Shown: positions 14,009 through 23,302, numbered from the stretch's first letter. The stretch: 64,000 nucleotides of DNA from Curtobacterium sp. TC1 (GCF_019844075.1 NZ_CP081964.1:1302001-1366000), one strand, 5' to 3'. The notes: generated by a model not told the origin, from the letters alone. A program made the numbers and translations.

Positions 14009-15274
14009 ATGTCGTCGATCGCGCCCGCCCCGACCCTGACCGACACGCTCGTGGCGGCCCGCACCGCTTCGTCGGCCCTCGCGACCGCGACGACGGCGGT
14101 CAAGGACGCCGCCCTCGTGGCGATCGCCGCCGGCGTCCGCGCCGCCACGGACGAGATCGTCGCCGCGAACCACGGTGACCTGGTCGCGGGCGAGGAGAGC
14201 GGCCTGTCGTCCGGGCTCGTCGACCGTCTCCGGCTCGACCCCGCACGCATCGAGGCGCTGGCCACCGCGGTCGAGGACGTCGTCGGTCTGCAGGACCCGG
14301 TGGGGGAGCACCTCCGCGGCTCGCTGCTGCCGAACGGCCTGCAGCTGACCCAGGTGCGGGTGCCGTTCGGGGTCGTCGGTGCCATCTACGAAGCACGCCC
14401 GAACGTCACGGTCGACATCGCCTCGCTCGCGCTGAAGTCCGGCAACGCCGTCGTGCTCCGCGGTGGATCGGCGGCCCAGCGGACGAACGCCGTGCTCGTG
14501 GCCCGCATCCAGGACGCAGTGGAGTCGGTCGGCCTACCGCGCGAGCTCGTGCAGACCATCGACGAGTTCGGCCGCGCCGGCGCCACGGAGCTGATGCGCG
14601 CCCGGGGCCTGGTCGACGTCCTCATCCCGCGTGGCAGCGCCTCGCTCATCCAGACCGTCGTCACCGAGTCGCAGGTCCCCGTGATCGAGACGGGTGCCGG
14701 CGTCGTGCACGTGTTCCTCGATGCGTCCGCCCCCGAGCAGCGCGCCGTCGACATCGTCCTGAACAGCAAGGTGCAGCGGCCGAGCGTGTGCAACGCCCTC
14801 GAGACCCTGCTGGTGCACGAGCAGGCGGCCGAGAGGCTCCTGCCCGCGTTGGCGGACCGGCTCCGCGCCTCCGGGGTCACGCTGCGCGGCGACGACGCCA
14901 CCCGGGCGATCGTGCCGGGGGTGCTCCGCGCCACCGACGAGGACTGGGCGACCGAGTCGATGGACCTCGACTTGTCGATCCGGGTCGTGCCGGACGTCGA
15001 CGCCGCGATGGCGCACATCGCGCGCTGGTCCACCCACCACACCGAGTCGATCGTGACGAACGACGTCGACACGGCCGAGCGGTTCCTGGCGACGGTGGAC
15101 TCGGCGGTCGTGATGGTGAACGCCTCGACGCGCTTCACCGACGGCGGCGAGTTCGGCTTCGGCGCCGAGGTGGGCATCTCGACGCAGAAGCTGCACGCCC
15201 GTGGTCCGATGGGGTTGCCGGAGCTCACGAGCACCAAGTGGATCGTGCGCGGGAACGGCCAGATCCGCGGCTAG
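14009..15274 (+). CDS. proA: Glutamate-5-semialdehyde dehydrogenase (gamma-glutamyl phosphate reductase)
   Basis: This 421-residue aldehyde dehydrogenase-fold enzyme reduces glutamyl-5-phosphate with NADPH. The cofactor segment RVPFGVVGAIYEARPNVT and the catalytic-Cys region VQRPSVCNALETLLVHE are present. The C-terminus has FTDGGEFGFGAEVGIS, typical for ProA. Length is standard. It acts directly after ProB; the two proteins form the start of proline synthesis. A TAGGAT -10 box 6 nt before the ATG suggests proA also has its own leaderless promoter besides read-through from proB. Confidence 0.97.
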   Translation: MSSIAPAPTLTDTLVAARTASSALATATTAVKDAALVAIAAGVRAATDEIVAANHGDLVAGEESGLSSGLVDRLRLDPARIEALATAVEDVVGLQDPVGEHLRGSLLPNGLQLTQVRVPFGVVGAIYEARPNVTVDIASLALKSGNAVVLRGGSAAQRTNAVLVARIQDAVESVGLPRELVQTIDEFGRAGATELMRARGLVDVLIPRGSASLIQTVVTESQVPVIETGAGVVHVFLDASAPEQRAVDIVLNSKVQRPSVCNALETLLVHEQAAERLLPALADRLRASGVTLRGDDATRAIVPGVLRATDEDWATESMDLDLSIRVVPDVDAAMAHIARWSTHHTESIVTNDVDTAERFLATVDSAVVMVNASTRFTDGGEFGFGAEVGISTQKLHARGPMGLPELTSTKWIVRGNGQIRG

Positions 15275-15315
15275 ACTGAACGGCGTCTTTCCCCGACCGA
15301 ACGGAGCACCGAACG

Positions 15316-15516
15316 ATGACCTTCCTCGCAGAAGCTGCTGAGCACGCCTCCGGGGCCCCGGCGTTCGTGTTCCCGCTCGTCGGTGCGCTGTTCTTCGTCT
15401 TCCTGGGCTTCGTCACCTGGAGCTTCCGCGACGTGGCGTACCGCCACTCGCAGAAGTTCGAGGCGACCCGCCACCACGAGACGGGTGTCGACGAGTTCGG
15501 CCACACCAAGATCTGA
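15316..15516 (+). CDS. Small single-helix membrane protein
   Basis: This 66-residue protein has one strong hydrophobic helix (about 15-37, [19 protein letters not shown]) followed by a His- and charge-rich tail ([20 protein letters not shown]). No known domain is recognisable. GGAG lies upstream of ATG 15316. A TAGACT -10 box at 15272-15277 overlaps the proA stop codon and would give a 5' leader of about 30 nt. It sits between proA and nadD with a 10-nt gap to nadD. A role in envelope or redox processes cannot be inferred. Confidence 0.65.
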   Translation: MTFLAEAAEHASGAPAFVFPLVGALFFVFLGFVTWSFRDVAYRHSQKFEATRHHETGVDEFGHTKI

Positions 15517-15526
15517 TCTGCACTCG

Positions 15527-16126
15527 ATGCTCGAGAGCACCGGACGACCGCGCATCGGGGTGATGGGCGGCACGTTCGACCCCATCCACCACGGTCACCT
15601 CGTCGCGGCGTCCGAGGTGGCTCGGGCGTTCGACCTCGACGAGGTCGTGTTCGTCCCCACGGGGCAGCCGTACATGAAGTCCGGCGTCACGGATGCCGAG
15701 CACCGCTACCTGATGACGGTCATCGCGACCGCATCGAACCCGATGTTCACGGTGAGCCGCGTCGACATCGACCGCCCCGGCCCGACGTACACGGTCGACA
15801 CGCTCCGCGACCTGCACGAACAGCGGCCCGACGCGCAGCTCGTCTTCATCTCGGGCGCAGACGCCGTTCAGCAGATTGTCGACTGGAAAGACCATGATGG
15901 TCTCTGGGACCTCGCGCACTTCGTCGCTGTGACGCGTCCGGGACACGACCTGAGCATCAGTGGACTCCCCGAGCGAGACGTAAGCTTGCTCGAAGTCCCT
16001 GCACTGGCCATCTCGTCGACCGACTGCCGCGACCGGGTGAGACGTGGTTCCCCCGTCTGGTACCTGGTCCCCGACGGGGTCGTCCAGTACATCTCCAAGC
16101 ACCACCTGTATCGGAGCGTTGCATGA
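15527..16126 (+). CDS. nadD: Nicotinate-nucleotide adenylyltransferase
   Basis: This 199-residue enzyme converts nicotinate mononucleotide and ATP to deamido-NAD. The nucleotidyl-transferase motif [12 protein letters not shown] is at the N-terminus, and the second motif [13 protein letters not shown] is near the C-terminus. ATG 15527 follows the previous stop by 10 nt; the frame is open further upstream only as a shadow. The stop overlaps the next gene as ATGA, so NadD, the disordered membrane protein and RsfS form the usual actinobacterial order. Confidence 0.96.
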   Translation: MLESTGRPRIGVMGGTFDPIHHGHLVAASEVARAFDLDEVVFVPTGQPYMKSGVTDAEHRYLMTVIATASNPMFTVSRVDIDRPGPTYTVDTLRDLHEQRPDAQLVFISGADAVQQIVDWKDHDGLWDLAHFVAVTRPGHDLSISGLPERDVSLLEVPALAISSTDCRDRVRRGSPVWYLVPDGVVQYISKHHLYRSVA

Positions 16127-17610
16127 GTTCGTCCGACGCGCAGCCGCCCCTGTCGCGGCGCCAGGCGCGCGAGCGGGAGCGTGCCGCAGCAGCCGGTTCG
16201 CAGCCCGCGACGCCGCCACCGACCGTCGCCGCACCCGCCGAGTCGACGGAACCCCGTCCTCGGCCCGGTTCGCACGTGGCACCCGCCCCCGGCGGTCCGA
16301 CCCAGTCCTCTGCCCCGGCATCCGCCGCGACGGGCACGCCGGCATCGGCGCCCTCCGTGCCGGTGACCTCCGTGCCTTCTGCCGGGGTGTCGCCGTTCCC
16401 GCCGGCCTCCGCGACCGAGATCGTCCCCGGCAGCGGTGGTCTGACCCGCCGCCAGATCCGCCAGCAGCGTGCCGCCGAGAACCAGGCGGTCCTGCCGGTA
16501 CCGCTGCAGAACCCGACGCCGCAGTCCTCCGACCGCACCGTCGAGGACGTCCTCGGCTCGGTCGACACCATCGAGCCGACCTCGGCCCCGCGTGCGACGG
16601 ACGAGCCGTCCGGCGCCGACGGCCCCACCGTTCTCGACCAGGCTGCGGTCGCCCAGGCCACCGAGGCCGACGGGTCGCCCGACGCCCTCGAGCCGCTCGA
16701 CGAAGCCGCTGCGCACGCCGAGGAGCCCCGGCGCCACCGGTCGACCTGGTCACCGCCCGCCGACGACGCTTCCGACGCACAGCCCGCAGCCGGGTCCACG
16801 GACGAGGTCGCCGCAGGGACGCCGGGCGACCAGTCGCACACCGACCGGACGGGCACCGACCAGACGGGCGCCGACGAGACGGGCGCCGACGGGGCGCAGA
16901 GCGACGCGGAGACACCGGCCGACGTCGCCGCGCTCGAGCACCCCTCGGCCACGCCGCTCCCGGGGATCCCGGACGGCGCGCCGTCGACCCCGGCGGTGTT
17001 CCCGCTGTCCCTCGATCCCGAGGACGACGACACCAACGAGGTCCCGATCCCGGAACCCGCTCGGACCGAGCCCCCGAAGGTCCCCGCGTCCTTCCAGCGG
17101 CCGTCCGAGCCGAAGCCGATGACGACGGCCTTCGAGCCGCCCGTCGGGCACTGGTCGCAGCAGGCGCACGGCTCGAACGACGCCGAGGTGCTCGACGACT
17201 CGACCGGCACCCGCCGCATCGCGGTCACCGACACGAACGCGATCATCCTGCCGAACTCGGCCCTCGCCGACCCGACCGGTGCGCTGAACGCGACGGGCGA
17301 GGTGATCCTCACCGGATCGATCGACCTGCCTGCGTCGCTGTCGTCGACGGGGTCGCACCGGCCGATCGACGGCGCCGAGGTCGATCGTCTGCTCGAGCAG
17401 CACGACGAGCAGCCGGAGACCGACGCCAGCCCGGTGCGCGCCAGCCGTGCCGTGTCCAGCCACACCTCGACCCGCCAGGTCGTCCTCGCCGCCGCGAAGC
17501 CGAAGGAGTCGCGCACGCCGCTCATCCTCGGCGTCACGGTGGGTGCGGTCGGACTGGCAGCGGCCGGTGTCATCATCACCGCCCTCCTCACCACCCACAT
17601 GGGCGGCTGA
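16123..17610 (+). CDS. Long disordered protein with C-terminal membrane helix
   Basis: This 495-residue protein overlaps nadD by four bases (ATGA). Nearly all of it is low-complexity, rich in Ala, Pro, Thr, Glu and Asp. Two similar basic motifs, [12 protein letters not shown] near the N-terminus and [12 protein letters not shown] at about 107-118, stand out. A better-ordered stretch around residues 345-400 holds [16 protein letters not shown]. The last ~30 residues form one membrane helix ([20 protein letters not shown]) with a very short outer tail. The topology is thus a cytoplasmic disordered arm on a C-terminal anchor. I recognise no domain. Position between nadD and rsfS suggests co-expression, not a shared pathway. 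Confidence 0.7.
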   Translation: MSSSDAQPPLSRRQARERERAAAAGSQPATPPPTVAAPAESTEPRPRPGSHVAPAPGGPTQSSAPASAATGTPASAPSVPVTSVPSAGVSPFPPASATEIVPGSGGLTRRQIRQQRAAENQAVLPVPLQNPTPQSSDRTVEDVLGSVDTIEPTSAPRATDEPSGADGPTVLDQAAVAQATEADGSPDALEPLDEAAAHAEEPRRHRSTWSPPADDASDAQPAAGSTDEVAAGTPGDQSHTDRTGTDQTGADETGADGAQSDAETPADVAALEHPSATPLPGIPDGAPSTPAVFPLSLDPEDDDTNEVPIPEPARTEPPKVPASFQRPSEPKPMTTAFEPPVGHWSQQAHGSNDAEVLDDSTGTRRIAVTDTNAIILPNSALADPTGALNATGEVILTGSIDLPASLSSTGSHRPIDGAEVDRLLEQHDEQPETDASPVRASRAVSSHTSTRQVVLAAAKPKESRTPLILGVTVGAVGLAAAGVIITALLTTHMGG

Positions 17611-17639
17611 CCGCTGCCGTCCCCGACGTCCGTCGTGCC

Positions 17640-17679
17640 CCACCCCGTCGCCCTGGCCTGGCCGCTGTCGGCGGGGTGG
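17640..17679 (+). terminator. Hairpin between the disordered protein gene and rsfS
   Basis: Arms CCACCCCGTCG (17640-17650) and CGGCGGGGTGG (17669-17679) pair over 11 positions, with one wobble. There is no T tract. The right arm overlaps the spacer of the rsfS promoter. Confidence 0.45.
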
Positions 17680-17687
17680 CTTATGAT
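17659..17687 (+). promoter_or_regulatory. rsfS promoter
   Basis: A strong -10 TATGAT at 17682-17687 follows a poor -35 candidate (TGGCCG, 17659-17664) at 17 nt. A start near 17694 gives a leader of about 48 nt containing the ribosome binding site GGAAGGA. Confidence 0.55.
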
Positions 17688-17741
17688 CGTGACCCACCAA
17701 GCGATCCGGCTCCCTGCCGGGTCGACGACCGGAAGGAATCC

Positions 17742-18116
17742 GTGACCGCCTCCACTCGCGCACTGGAACTCGTGCAGGCCGCTGCTCTCGCGGCCGACGC
17801 CAAGCAGGCCGAGGACCTCGTCGCGCTCGATGTGACCGGGCCGTTGCAGCTCACGGACGTGTTCCTGCTCGCAACCGGTCGGAACGAGCGCAACGTGCAG
17901 TCCATCGCCGATGCGGTCGAGGAGCGCCTCCTCGAGCTCGGCGCCAAGACCCTCCGCCGCGAAGGCCGGAGCGAGGGCCGCTGGGTCCTCATCGACGTCG
18001 GCGACATCGTGGTGCACGTCTTCCACGACGAAGACCGTCAGTACTACTCGCTCGAGCGTCTCTGGGCCGACTGCCCGACCATCCCGCTCGAGCTCCCGGT
18101 GGACCACACCGCCTGA
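17742..18116 (+). CDS. rsfS: Ribosomal silencing factor RsfS
   Basis: This 124-residue protein starts at GTG 17742 with GGAAGGA at 17731-17737. The RsfS/DUF143 signature is clear: LTDVFLLATGRNERNVQSIAD followed by EGRSEGRWVLIDVGDIVVHVF and YYSLERLW. RsfS binds ribosomal protein L14 on the 50S subunit and blocks subunit joining in starved cells. The much longer open frame upstream in the same phase is out-of-frame shadow of the preceding gene. The nadD-rsfS association is common in bacteria. Confidence 0.95.
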   Translation: MTASTRALELVQAAALAADAKQAEDLVALDVTGPLQLTDVFLLATGRNERNVQSIADAVEERLLELGAKTLRREGRSEGRWVLIDVGDIVVHVFHDEDRQYYSLERLWADCPTIPLELPVDHTA

Positions 18117-18223
18117 TCAGCGACGCGCCCGGGTGACGGCTTCGATTTCGTTGCCCGGCGTTCGCATGGTGTACGCTTCTATGGTGCCTCCGGGGAACCG
18201 GATGGCACGAAAGCAAGACATCT

Positions 18224-18296
18224 GGGTCTGTGGCGCAGCTGGTAGCGCACCTGCATGGCATGCAGGGGGTCAGGGGTTCGAGTCCCCTCAGATCCA
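18224..18296 (+). tRNA. tRNA-Ala (anticodon GGC)
   Basis: A 73-nt cloverleaf with acceptor arms GGGTCTG (18224-18230) and CAGATCC (18289-18295), discriminator A at 18296, and no encoded CCA. The anticodon stem CCTGC/GCAGG encloses the loop ATGGCAT, with anticodon GGC at 18257-18259. G3 pairs with U70, the identity element of alanine tRNAs. The T arm GGGGTTCGAGTCCCC is canonical. A terminator hairpin follows at 18302. Confidence 0.97.
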
Positions 18297-18301
18297 CCCT
18301 C

Positions 18302-18334
18302 AACCCCCGTCGTTCCCCGGAACGGCGGGGGTTT
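18302..18334 (+). terminator. Intrinsic terminator of tRNA-Ala
   Basis: AACCCCCGTCGTTCC pairs with GGAACGGCGGGGGTT (one wobble pair), followed by T residues. It begins five bases after the tRNA. Confidence 0.8.
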
Positions 18335-18377
18335 CCTCGTGGTGCATGTGGGCGCACGCGCCCGATACGCTGAGCGC

Positions 18378-19301
18378 ATGAGCAACGATGCGCCGCTGTC
18401 CGGGACCCCGCTGACGATCTCCGCCGCCGGGTACACGGCCGACATCGCCACGGTCGGAGCGACGCTGCGGACGTTCCGCCACGAGGGCCGCGACCTGGTC
18501 GTGCCGTTCGACGCCGACGAGGTCCGCCCGGCCTTCCGCGGTGCGGTCCTCGCACCGTGGCCGAACCGCGTCGTCGACGGCGAGTACACCTTCGGGGGTG
18601 TCGACCACGAGCTCGCGCTCACCGAGCCGGCACGGCACCACGCCCTGCACGGACTGGTCGCCTGGACCGACTTCCGGGTCGAGGCCCAGGAGCCCGACCG
18701 CGTCGTGCTCAGCACCACCGTGCAGGCTCAGGCGGGCTACCCGTACCGCGTCGAGGTCCTGGTCGAGTACCGACTCGACGCCACCGGGCTGCACACGACG
18801 ATCACCGGCACGAACTCCGGTGCCGACGACGCCCCGTGGGGGACCGGCCCGCACCCGTACCTGGCGGCGGGCTCCGGCACGGTCGACGACTGGACCCTCA
18901 CCCTGCCCGCGGCCGAGGTGCTCGAGGTCACCCCGGACCGGCTGATCCCGACCGACCTGGTCCCCGTGCACGACGAGTTCGACCTGCGCACGCCCACCCT
19001 CATCGGCGACCGGTTCATCGACCACGCCTTCACGGGCTTCGACCGCGACGCCGACGGGACCGCGACCATCACGCTGACCGCCGCGGACGGCCGTGGTGTC
19101 CGCGTGGCCTTCGGGCCGGAGTGCCCGTGGGTGCAGGTGCACACGGCCGACCACGTGGTCCCCGAGTACCACCGCGCCGGGCTGGCGGTCGAGCCGATGA
19201 CGTGCGCGCCCGACGCGTTCAACGACGGGGTCGACCGTGGTCTCGTGGTGCTCGCCCCGGGTGCGTCCCACGCCGCCGCATGGACGATCTCCGCGATCTG
19301 A
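18378..19301 (+). CDS. Aldose 1-epimerase family protein
   Basis: This 307-residue protein belongs to the galactose mutarotase-like fold. The family pieces are APWPNRVVDGEYTFGG (substrate loop), RHHALHGLV with the catalytic-region histidines, and GTGPHPYLAAGSG, while FGPECPWVQVHTADH is near the C-terminus. It should interconvert alpha and beta anomers of a hexose; the substrate is not certain. ATG 18378 is chosen because the longer frame upstream is tRNA sequence. TACGCT at 18366-18371 is a plausible -10 box, making the mRNA nearly leaderless. It overlaps pabB by 22 bases. Confidence 0.88.
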   Translation: MSNDAPLSGTPLTISAAGYTADIATVGATLRTFRHEGRDLVVPFDADEVRPAFRGAVLAPWPNRVVDGEYTFGGVDHELALTEPARHHALHGLVAWTDFRVEAQEPDRVVLSTTVQAQAGYPYRVEVLVEYRLDATGLHTTITGTNSGADDAPWGTGPHPYLAAGSGTVDDWTLTLPAAEVLEVTPDRLIPTDLVPVHDEFDLRTPTLIGDRFIDHAFTGFDRDADGTATITLTAADGRGVRVAFGPECPWVQVHTADHVVPEYHRAGLAVEPMTCAPDAFNDGVDRGLVVLAPGASHAAAWTISAI

Positions 19302-20833
19302 CCGGTCCGTCGGCCGACGCCCGCATCGAGGTCCGCCGGCTCGACCCGGCCCCCGACCTCGGTGCGTTGGCCGCCCAGGCCCGGGGCGACGTGGTGTGGC
19401 TCGACTCCGCGTTGCCGGACGGCGCGCCGGAAACCGCTCGACCACGCGCGCGGTGGTCGGTCCTGGCATGGGCGGACGGGCCGTTCCGAGCCCGGTTCCG
19501 CCACCAGGACCGGCAGGCCTCCGTCGACGTCGCCGCGCCCGCTGCCGGGTGGTTCGGTCCGTCGTCCACCGACGACCGCCCGGCCTTCGCCGTGCTGGCG
19601 GAGCTGCTGGACCGGACGCCGCACCTGCCTGAGCCGATCGTCGGCTGCGGCTTCGCGCTCGGCTGGGTCGGGTTCCTCGGGTACGAGCTCGGGCGCGAGT
19701 CCGGCGGCCCGGACCGCACCGCCGACGGCCACGCCGACGCCGACCTGCGGTTCGTGGACCGCGCCGTGGTCGTCGACCACACCGGAGGCGCCTGGGCGCT
19801 GACGCTCGTCGCCGACGCCGAACCGGCGGCCAGCGCGCGGAACCGGGCGTGGCTCGAGACGGTGACCGGGGCTCCGTCGCAGGCCGCCGTGGCGGACGCG
19901 GCCACGGGCCTCCCGGCCGGGGTGTCGTCAGCGGTCGGACGCGTGTCGCGTGCCGACCACGAACGCGCGGTCGACGCGTGCCGCGCCGAGATCCGCGAGG
20001 GCAACGCGTTCCAGGTCTGCCTCACCACCTCCTTCTCCGTGCCCGTCGCGGACCGGGAGGCCCGGGTCGACCCCGGTGCGGATCCGCACCCGGACGACCC
20101 GCACCTGGCCGACTACGTGCGGATGCGGGTGTCGGACCCGGTCCCGTTCGGTGCGTACCTGCGGCTCGGCTCGCTGCGCGTGGCGAGCCGGTCGCCGGAA
20201 CGGTTCCTGCGGATCGACGCGGACGGTGCCGTGCTGGCAGAACCGATCAAGGGCACGCGGCGGCGCGTCGCCGACGCTGCCGCCGACGCTGTCGTGCGGG
20301 ACGACCTCGCAGCGAGTGCCAAGGACCGTGCCGAGAACGTGATGATCGTCGACCTGCTGCGGAACGACCTGCTGCGGACGGCGACGCCCGGGTCGGTGCA
20401 CGTCGACCGGCTGTGCGCGGTCGAGACCTACGCGAGCGTGCACCAGATGGTGTCGACGATCGGTGCGCAGCTGCCGGCGGCGACGTCGCGGGCGGACGTG
20501 GTGCGGGCGGCCTTCCCGCCGGGGTCGATGACCGGTGCGCCCAAGATCAGTGCGATGGCGATCGCCGACCGGCTCGAGCGTGCACCGCGCGGGGTCTACT
20601 CCGGGGCGATCGGGTACTTCTCGGCGAGCGGGGCGGTCGACCTGTCGGTGGTGATCCGGACGCTGGTGACGGTGGTGGATGCCGCAGGTCAGGTCCGCTC
20701 GCGGACACTCGGGGCCGGGGGAGCGGTGACGTGGTCGTCGGTCGCGGCGGACGAGGCGGAGGAGGTCGTGACGAAGACACGGTCGGTGCTGGGCGCGGTC
20801 GGAGCGACGGCATCATGGAACGTCAATATGTAA
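19280..20833 (+). CDS. pabB: Aminodeoxychorismate synthase component I
   Basis: This 517-residue protein starts at ATG 19280, inside the end of the epimerase gene. The chorismate-binding domain fills the C-terminal two thirds: EIREGNAFQVCLT, ASRSPERFL, LAEPIKGTRRR, DLLRNDL and PPGSMTGAPK are all in order. The N-terminal region has the anthranilate synthase-like fold (FALGWVGFLGYELG). PIKGTRRR fits PabB better than TrpE, and the lone occurrence away from trp genes agrees. It aminates chorismate for p-aminobenzoate with a PabA partner not seen here; PabC is at 45257-46147. No glutaminase domain is fused. Confidence 0.87.
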   Translation: MDDLRDLTGPSADARIEVRRLDPAPDLGALAAQARGDVVWLDSALPDGAPETARPRARWSVLAWADGPFRARFRHQDRQASVDVAAPAAGWFGPSSTDDRPAFAVLAELLDRTPHLPEPIVGCGFALGWVGFLGYELGRESGGPDRTADGHADADLRFVDRAVVVDHTGGAWALTLVADAEPAASARNRAWLETVTGAPSQAAVADAATGLPAGVSSAVGRVSRADHERAVDACRAEIREGNAFQVCLTTSFSVPVADREARVDPGADPHPDDPHLADYVRMRVSDPVPFGAYLRLGSLRVASRSPERFLRIDADGAVLAEPIKGTRRRVADAAADAVVRDDLAASAKDRAENVMIVDLLRNDLLRTATPGSVHVDRLCAVETYASVHQMVSTIGAQLPAATSRADVVRAAFPPGSMTGAPKISAMAIADRLERAPRGVYSGAIGYFSASGAVDLSVVIRTLVTVVDAAGQVRSRTLGAGGAVTWSSVAADEAEEVVTKTRSVLGAVGATASWNVNM

Positions 20834-20851
20834 CATACCGTGCGTTACGAT
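20827..20851 (+). promoter_or_regulatory. Operator-like palindromes over the -10 of the Ig-repeat protein gene
   Basis: GTAAC (20830-20834) and GTTAC (20844-20848) form an inverted repeat with 9-nt spacing. A second palindrome, TATGT-A-ACATA, is at 20827-20837. The candidate -10 TACGAT is at 20846-20851. A dimeric repressor bound here would block the promoter. No regulator gene is adjacent, so its identity is open. Confidence 0.45.
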
Positions 20852-20894
20852 GTGGTCGCCGCGTCTGCGGTCCCCCCACATCAAGGAGTTCCCT

Positions 20895-23180
20895 TTGGCA
20901 ATCCCACGCACAGCACGCCTGACGGCCCTCGGGGTCGTCGTCGCCGTCGGCCTCGGGTGCACGATCAGTGCAACCGGTGCCGTCGCCGCGACGGCTTCGT
21001 CCGCTTCGACGCCTGGCGGATCCGTCGCGACGGCGTCGACCGTCGTCCCCGCACCCGTCGTCCAGAACATCGAGACCGAGCCGAACGGCACCCAGCGCAT
21101 GCTCGGCTCGGCCGGCACCGACCGTGTCGAGGTCCTCGACGGGGACACCGTCGTCAGCGCCTGGCCGGGCGGCGGTGGACTCTTCATGATCGCAGTACCG
21201 GACGGGTACAAGGACACACCGCTGACCATGGTCGCCTCCCGCGTCGTCGACGGCGCGGTCGTGCGCTCGGTGCCGGTCCCACTCCCGCGTACCCTGCAGA
21301 TCGACGGCATCTCGTCGACGACAGCGTTCGCTCCCGGAACGGTCGATTTCGCGGGCACTGCGACTGCCGGCGCGACGATCACGGCCACCGATGCCGACGG
21401 CTCGGAGGTCTTCCGCGAGCAGGTGCCGTCGTCGCGCTCGGCGGCGGCCGCGTGGTCGGCGTCGGCCGACCTGACGGACGCGACCCACGTCCTGACCTTC
21501 ACGCAGACCGCACCGAGCGGGATCACCACGACGCTGGAGGGCATCCGGTTCGTGCCGGACACATCCGACGACCTGGACGCGCCCGTCGTCGACGACGTCG
21601 ACCGTGGTGTGGACGGCCGGTTCTTCGTGCAGGGGTCGAGCGTCGGCGAGGCGAGCACCGCTGTGGTCGCCGTCGGCGGGGAGGAGTTCACCGACGAGAC
21701 GGGTGCCGACGGCCGCTTCCGGGTCGAGGTGCCCGAGCGGTTCGTGGGTCAGACGGCCTCGGTGTCAGTCCGCTCGGACGACTCGGAGTCGGCCGCGGTC
21801 GACGTGCTCCTGCCGGTCGCGGAACAGGATCCGAACATCGCCGCGCCGACGGTCCGCGACGTCTTCAACCTGCCCGATGGTCGGATCATGGTGACCGGCG
21901 ACGCGCATGCGCCCGGAGTGACCTGGTTCATGCACGGTGATCGGGTCGTGGCCGGGACCACCACGGACAGCGGGATCTCGTACACGATCCCCGAGGAGTT
22001 CACCGGTCAACAGGTCGACATGGTGACGATGCAGTTCGGCAAGGTCTCCGAGCGGGTCGCACTGCCCCGCCTGCTCTCGGTCGACGGCGTCACCGACGGC
22101 GACAACGTGTTCGAGCCGGGGATCAACGCGTTCTCCGGGTCGGCCGAAGCCGGTGCGACGATCGTCGCACGCGACGCCGACGGCACCGAGCTCTTCTCGA
22201 CGGAGGCCTCCGGCGCGAAGGCCGGCGTCGGGACCTGGTCGGCGGACGCCGACCTGCCGAAGGGTGCGCTCGAGGTCACGTTCACGCAGACCACCCAGGA
22301 CGGCCGGACCTCGACGATGCAGGACGTCTCGTTCACGTCGGACGACGGCACGCCGGTCGCCCCGGTGGTCGTCACCTCGCCCGCCGAGGGGGCGACGGTG
22401 ACGTCGAAGCGTCCGGTGTTCGAGGGCACCGGTGACGAGGGCGCCACGATCGTGGTGCGGGGTTCGAGCCGTCAGGTCGCGACGACCACGGTGGTCGACG
22501 GCAAGTGGGCGGTACCGGCGGACTTCGACCTCGGGAACGGTGACTACCGCCTGCTGGTGGTGCAGGAGCCCACTCGCGGTGCTCCGACGGACCCGGTCGT
22601 CATCACGTTCACGGTGCGGCACGCGGTCGCACCGGTGGTGCCGGTGGTCGTGACCGGGCCGGCCGAGGGGGCGACGGTGACGTCGAAGCGTCCGGTGTTC
22701 GAGGGCACCGGTGACGAGGGCGCCACGATCGTGGTGCGGGGTTCGAGCCGTCAGGTCGCGACGACCACGGTGGTCGACGGCAAGTGGGCGGTACCTGCGG
22801 ACTTCGACCTCGGGAACGGTGACTACCGCCTGCTGGTGGTGCAGGAGCCCACTCGCGGTGCTCCGACGGACCCGGTCGTCATCACGTTCACCGTGCGGCA
22901 TGCCGCCGCCGCGCCGGTCGTGGTGACCGCGCCGACCGAGGGGTCGACGGTCACGTCGAAGCGTCCGGTGTTCGAGGGCACCGGTGCGGAGGGTGCTCGG
23001 ATCGAGGTCAAGGGGTCGAGCCGCACGGTGGCGACGACCACGGTCGAGGACGGAACCTGGTCGGTCCCGGCCGACTTCGACCTGGGGAACGGCGCGTACC
23101 GCCTGTGGGTCACGCAGACCCCGACCGGGGGAGGGGCTCCGACCACGGTCGAGGTGACGTTCCGGGTCGCCGCGAACTGA
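20895..23180 (+). CDS. Secreted protein with bacterial Ig-like repeats
   Basis: This 761-residue protein is best started at TTG 20895, six bases after AAGGAG (20883-20888). It then has a classic signal peptide (basic IPRTAR, hydrophobic TALGVVVAVGLG, Ala-rich cleavage zone near 30-35). Two related modules follow (DADGSEVF...TFTQTAPSG and DADGTELF...TFTQTTQDG). Last come three C-terminal Ig-like repeats of 91-93 residues, each carrying TVTSKRPVFEGTG and PADFDLGNG. The first two repeats are nearly identical in DNA (period 279 bp). There is no LPXTG, membrane anchor or cell-wall binding motif, so it is secreted or non-covalently held. Adhesion is a guess. Confidence 0.8.
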   Translation: MAIPRTARLTALGVVVAVGLGCTISATGAVAATASSASTPGGSVATASTVVPAPVVQNIETEPNGTQRMLGSAGTDRVEVLDGDTVVSAWPGGGGLFMIAVPDGYKDTPLTMVASRVVDGAVVRSVPVPLPRTLQIDGISSTTAFAPGTVDFAGTATAGATITATDADGSEVFREQVPSSRSAAAAWSASADLTDATHVLTFTQTAPSGITTTLEGIRFVPDTSDDLDAPVVDDVDRGVDGRFFVQGSSVGEASTAVVAVGGEEFTDETGADGRFRVEVPERFVGQTASVSVRSDDSESAAVDVLLPVAEQDPNIAAPTVRDVFNLPDGRIMVTGDAHAPGVTWFMHGDRVVAGTTTDSGISYTIPEEFTGQQVDMVTMQFGKVSERVALPRLLSVDGVTDGDNVFEPGINAFSGSAEAGATIVARDADGTELFSTEASGAKAGVGTWSADADLPKGALEVTFTQTTQDGRTSTMQDVSFTSDDGTPVAPVVVTSPAEGATVTSKRPVFEGTGDEGATIVVRGSSRQVATTTVVDGKWAVPADFDLGNGDYRLLVVQEPTRGAPTDPVVITFTVRHAVAPVVPVVVTGPAEGATVTSKRPVFEGTGDEGATIVVRGSSRQVATTTVVDGKWAVPADFDLGNGDYRLLVVQEPTRGAPTDPVVITFTVRHAAAAPVVVTAPTEGSTVTSKRPVFEGTGAEGARIEVKGSSRTVATTTVEDGTWSVPADFDLGNGAYRLWVTQTPTGGGAPTTVEVTFRVAAN
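22395..23170 (+). repeat. Near-identical Ig-module DNA repeats
   Basis: The segment starting ACGGTGACGTCGAAGC recurs at 22395 and 22674 (period 279 bp) with almost no differences over its length. A diverged third copy begins at 22947 (period 273). This points to recent in-frame duplication and potential copy-number variation. Confidence 0.9.
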
Positions 23181-23201
23181 CGCTGACACCGTCTGCCTGA
23201 C

Positions 23202-23236
23202 GCGCCGGGCATCCTCGTCACGAGGGTGCCCGGCGC
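23202..23236 (+). terminator. Hairpin after the Ig-repeat protein gene
   Basis: Sixteen-position stem (23202-23217 with 23221-23236, one wobble pair, loop TCA). It lies 21 nt after the stop codon. There is no T tract, as with other hairpins in this window. Confidence 0.65.
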
Positions 23237-23302
23237 TGTCGTGCTCGGGTCCGTGTCGGCCGTCCGCTGCAGGATGGGTGCATCCCGGTGGGCTCCCGCG
23301 CG

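Noticed and set aside
18151..18177. Promoter of tRNA-Ala (TTGCCC and TACGCT)
   Set aside because: The two boxes are only 15 nt apart, which is too short for a confident call.
20895..23180. LPXTG-anchored or choline-binding surface protein
   Set aside because: The C-terminus ends right after the third Ig module, with no sorting signal or wall-binding repeat.
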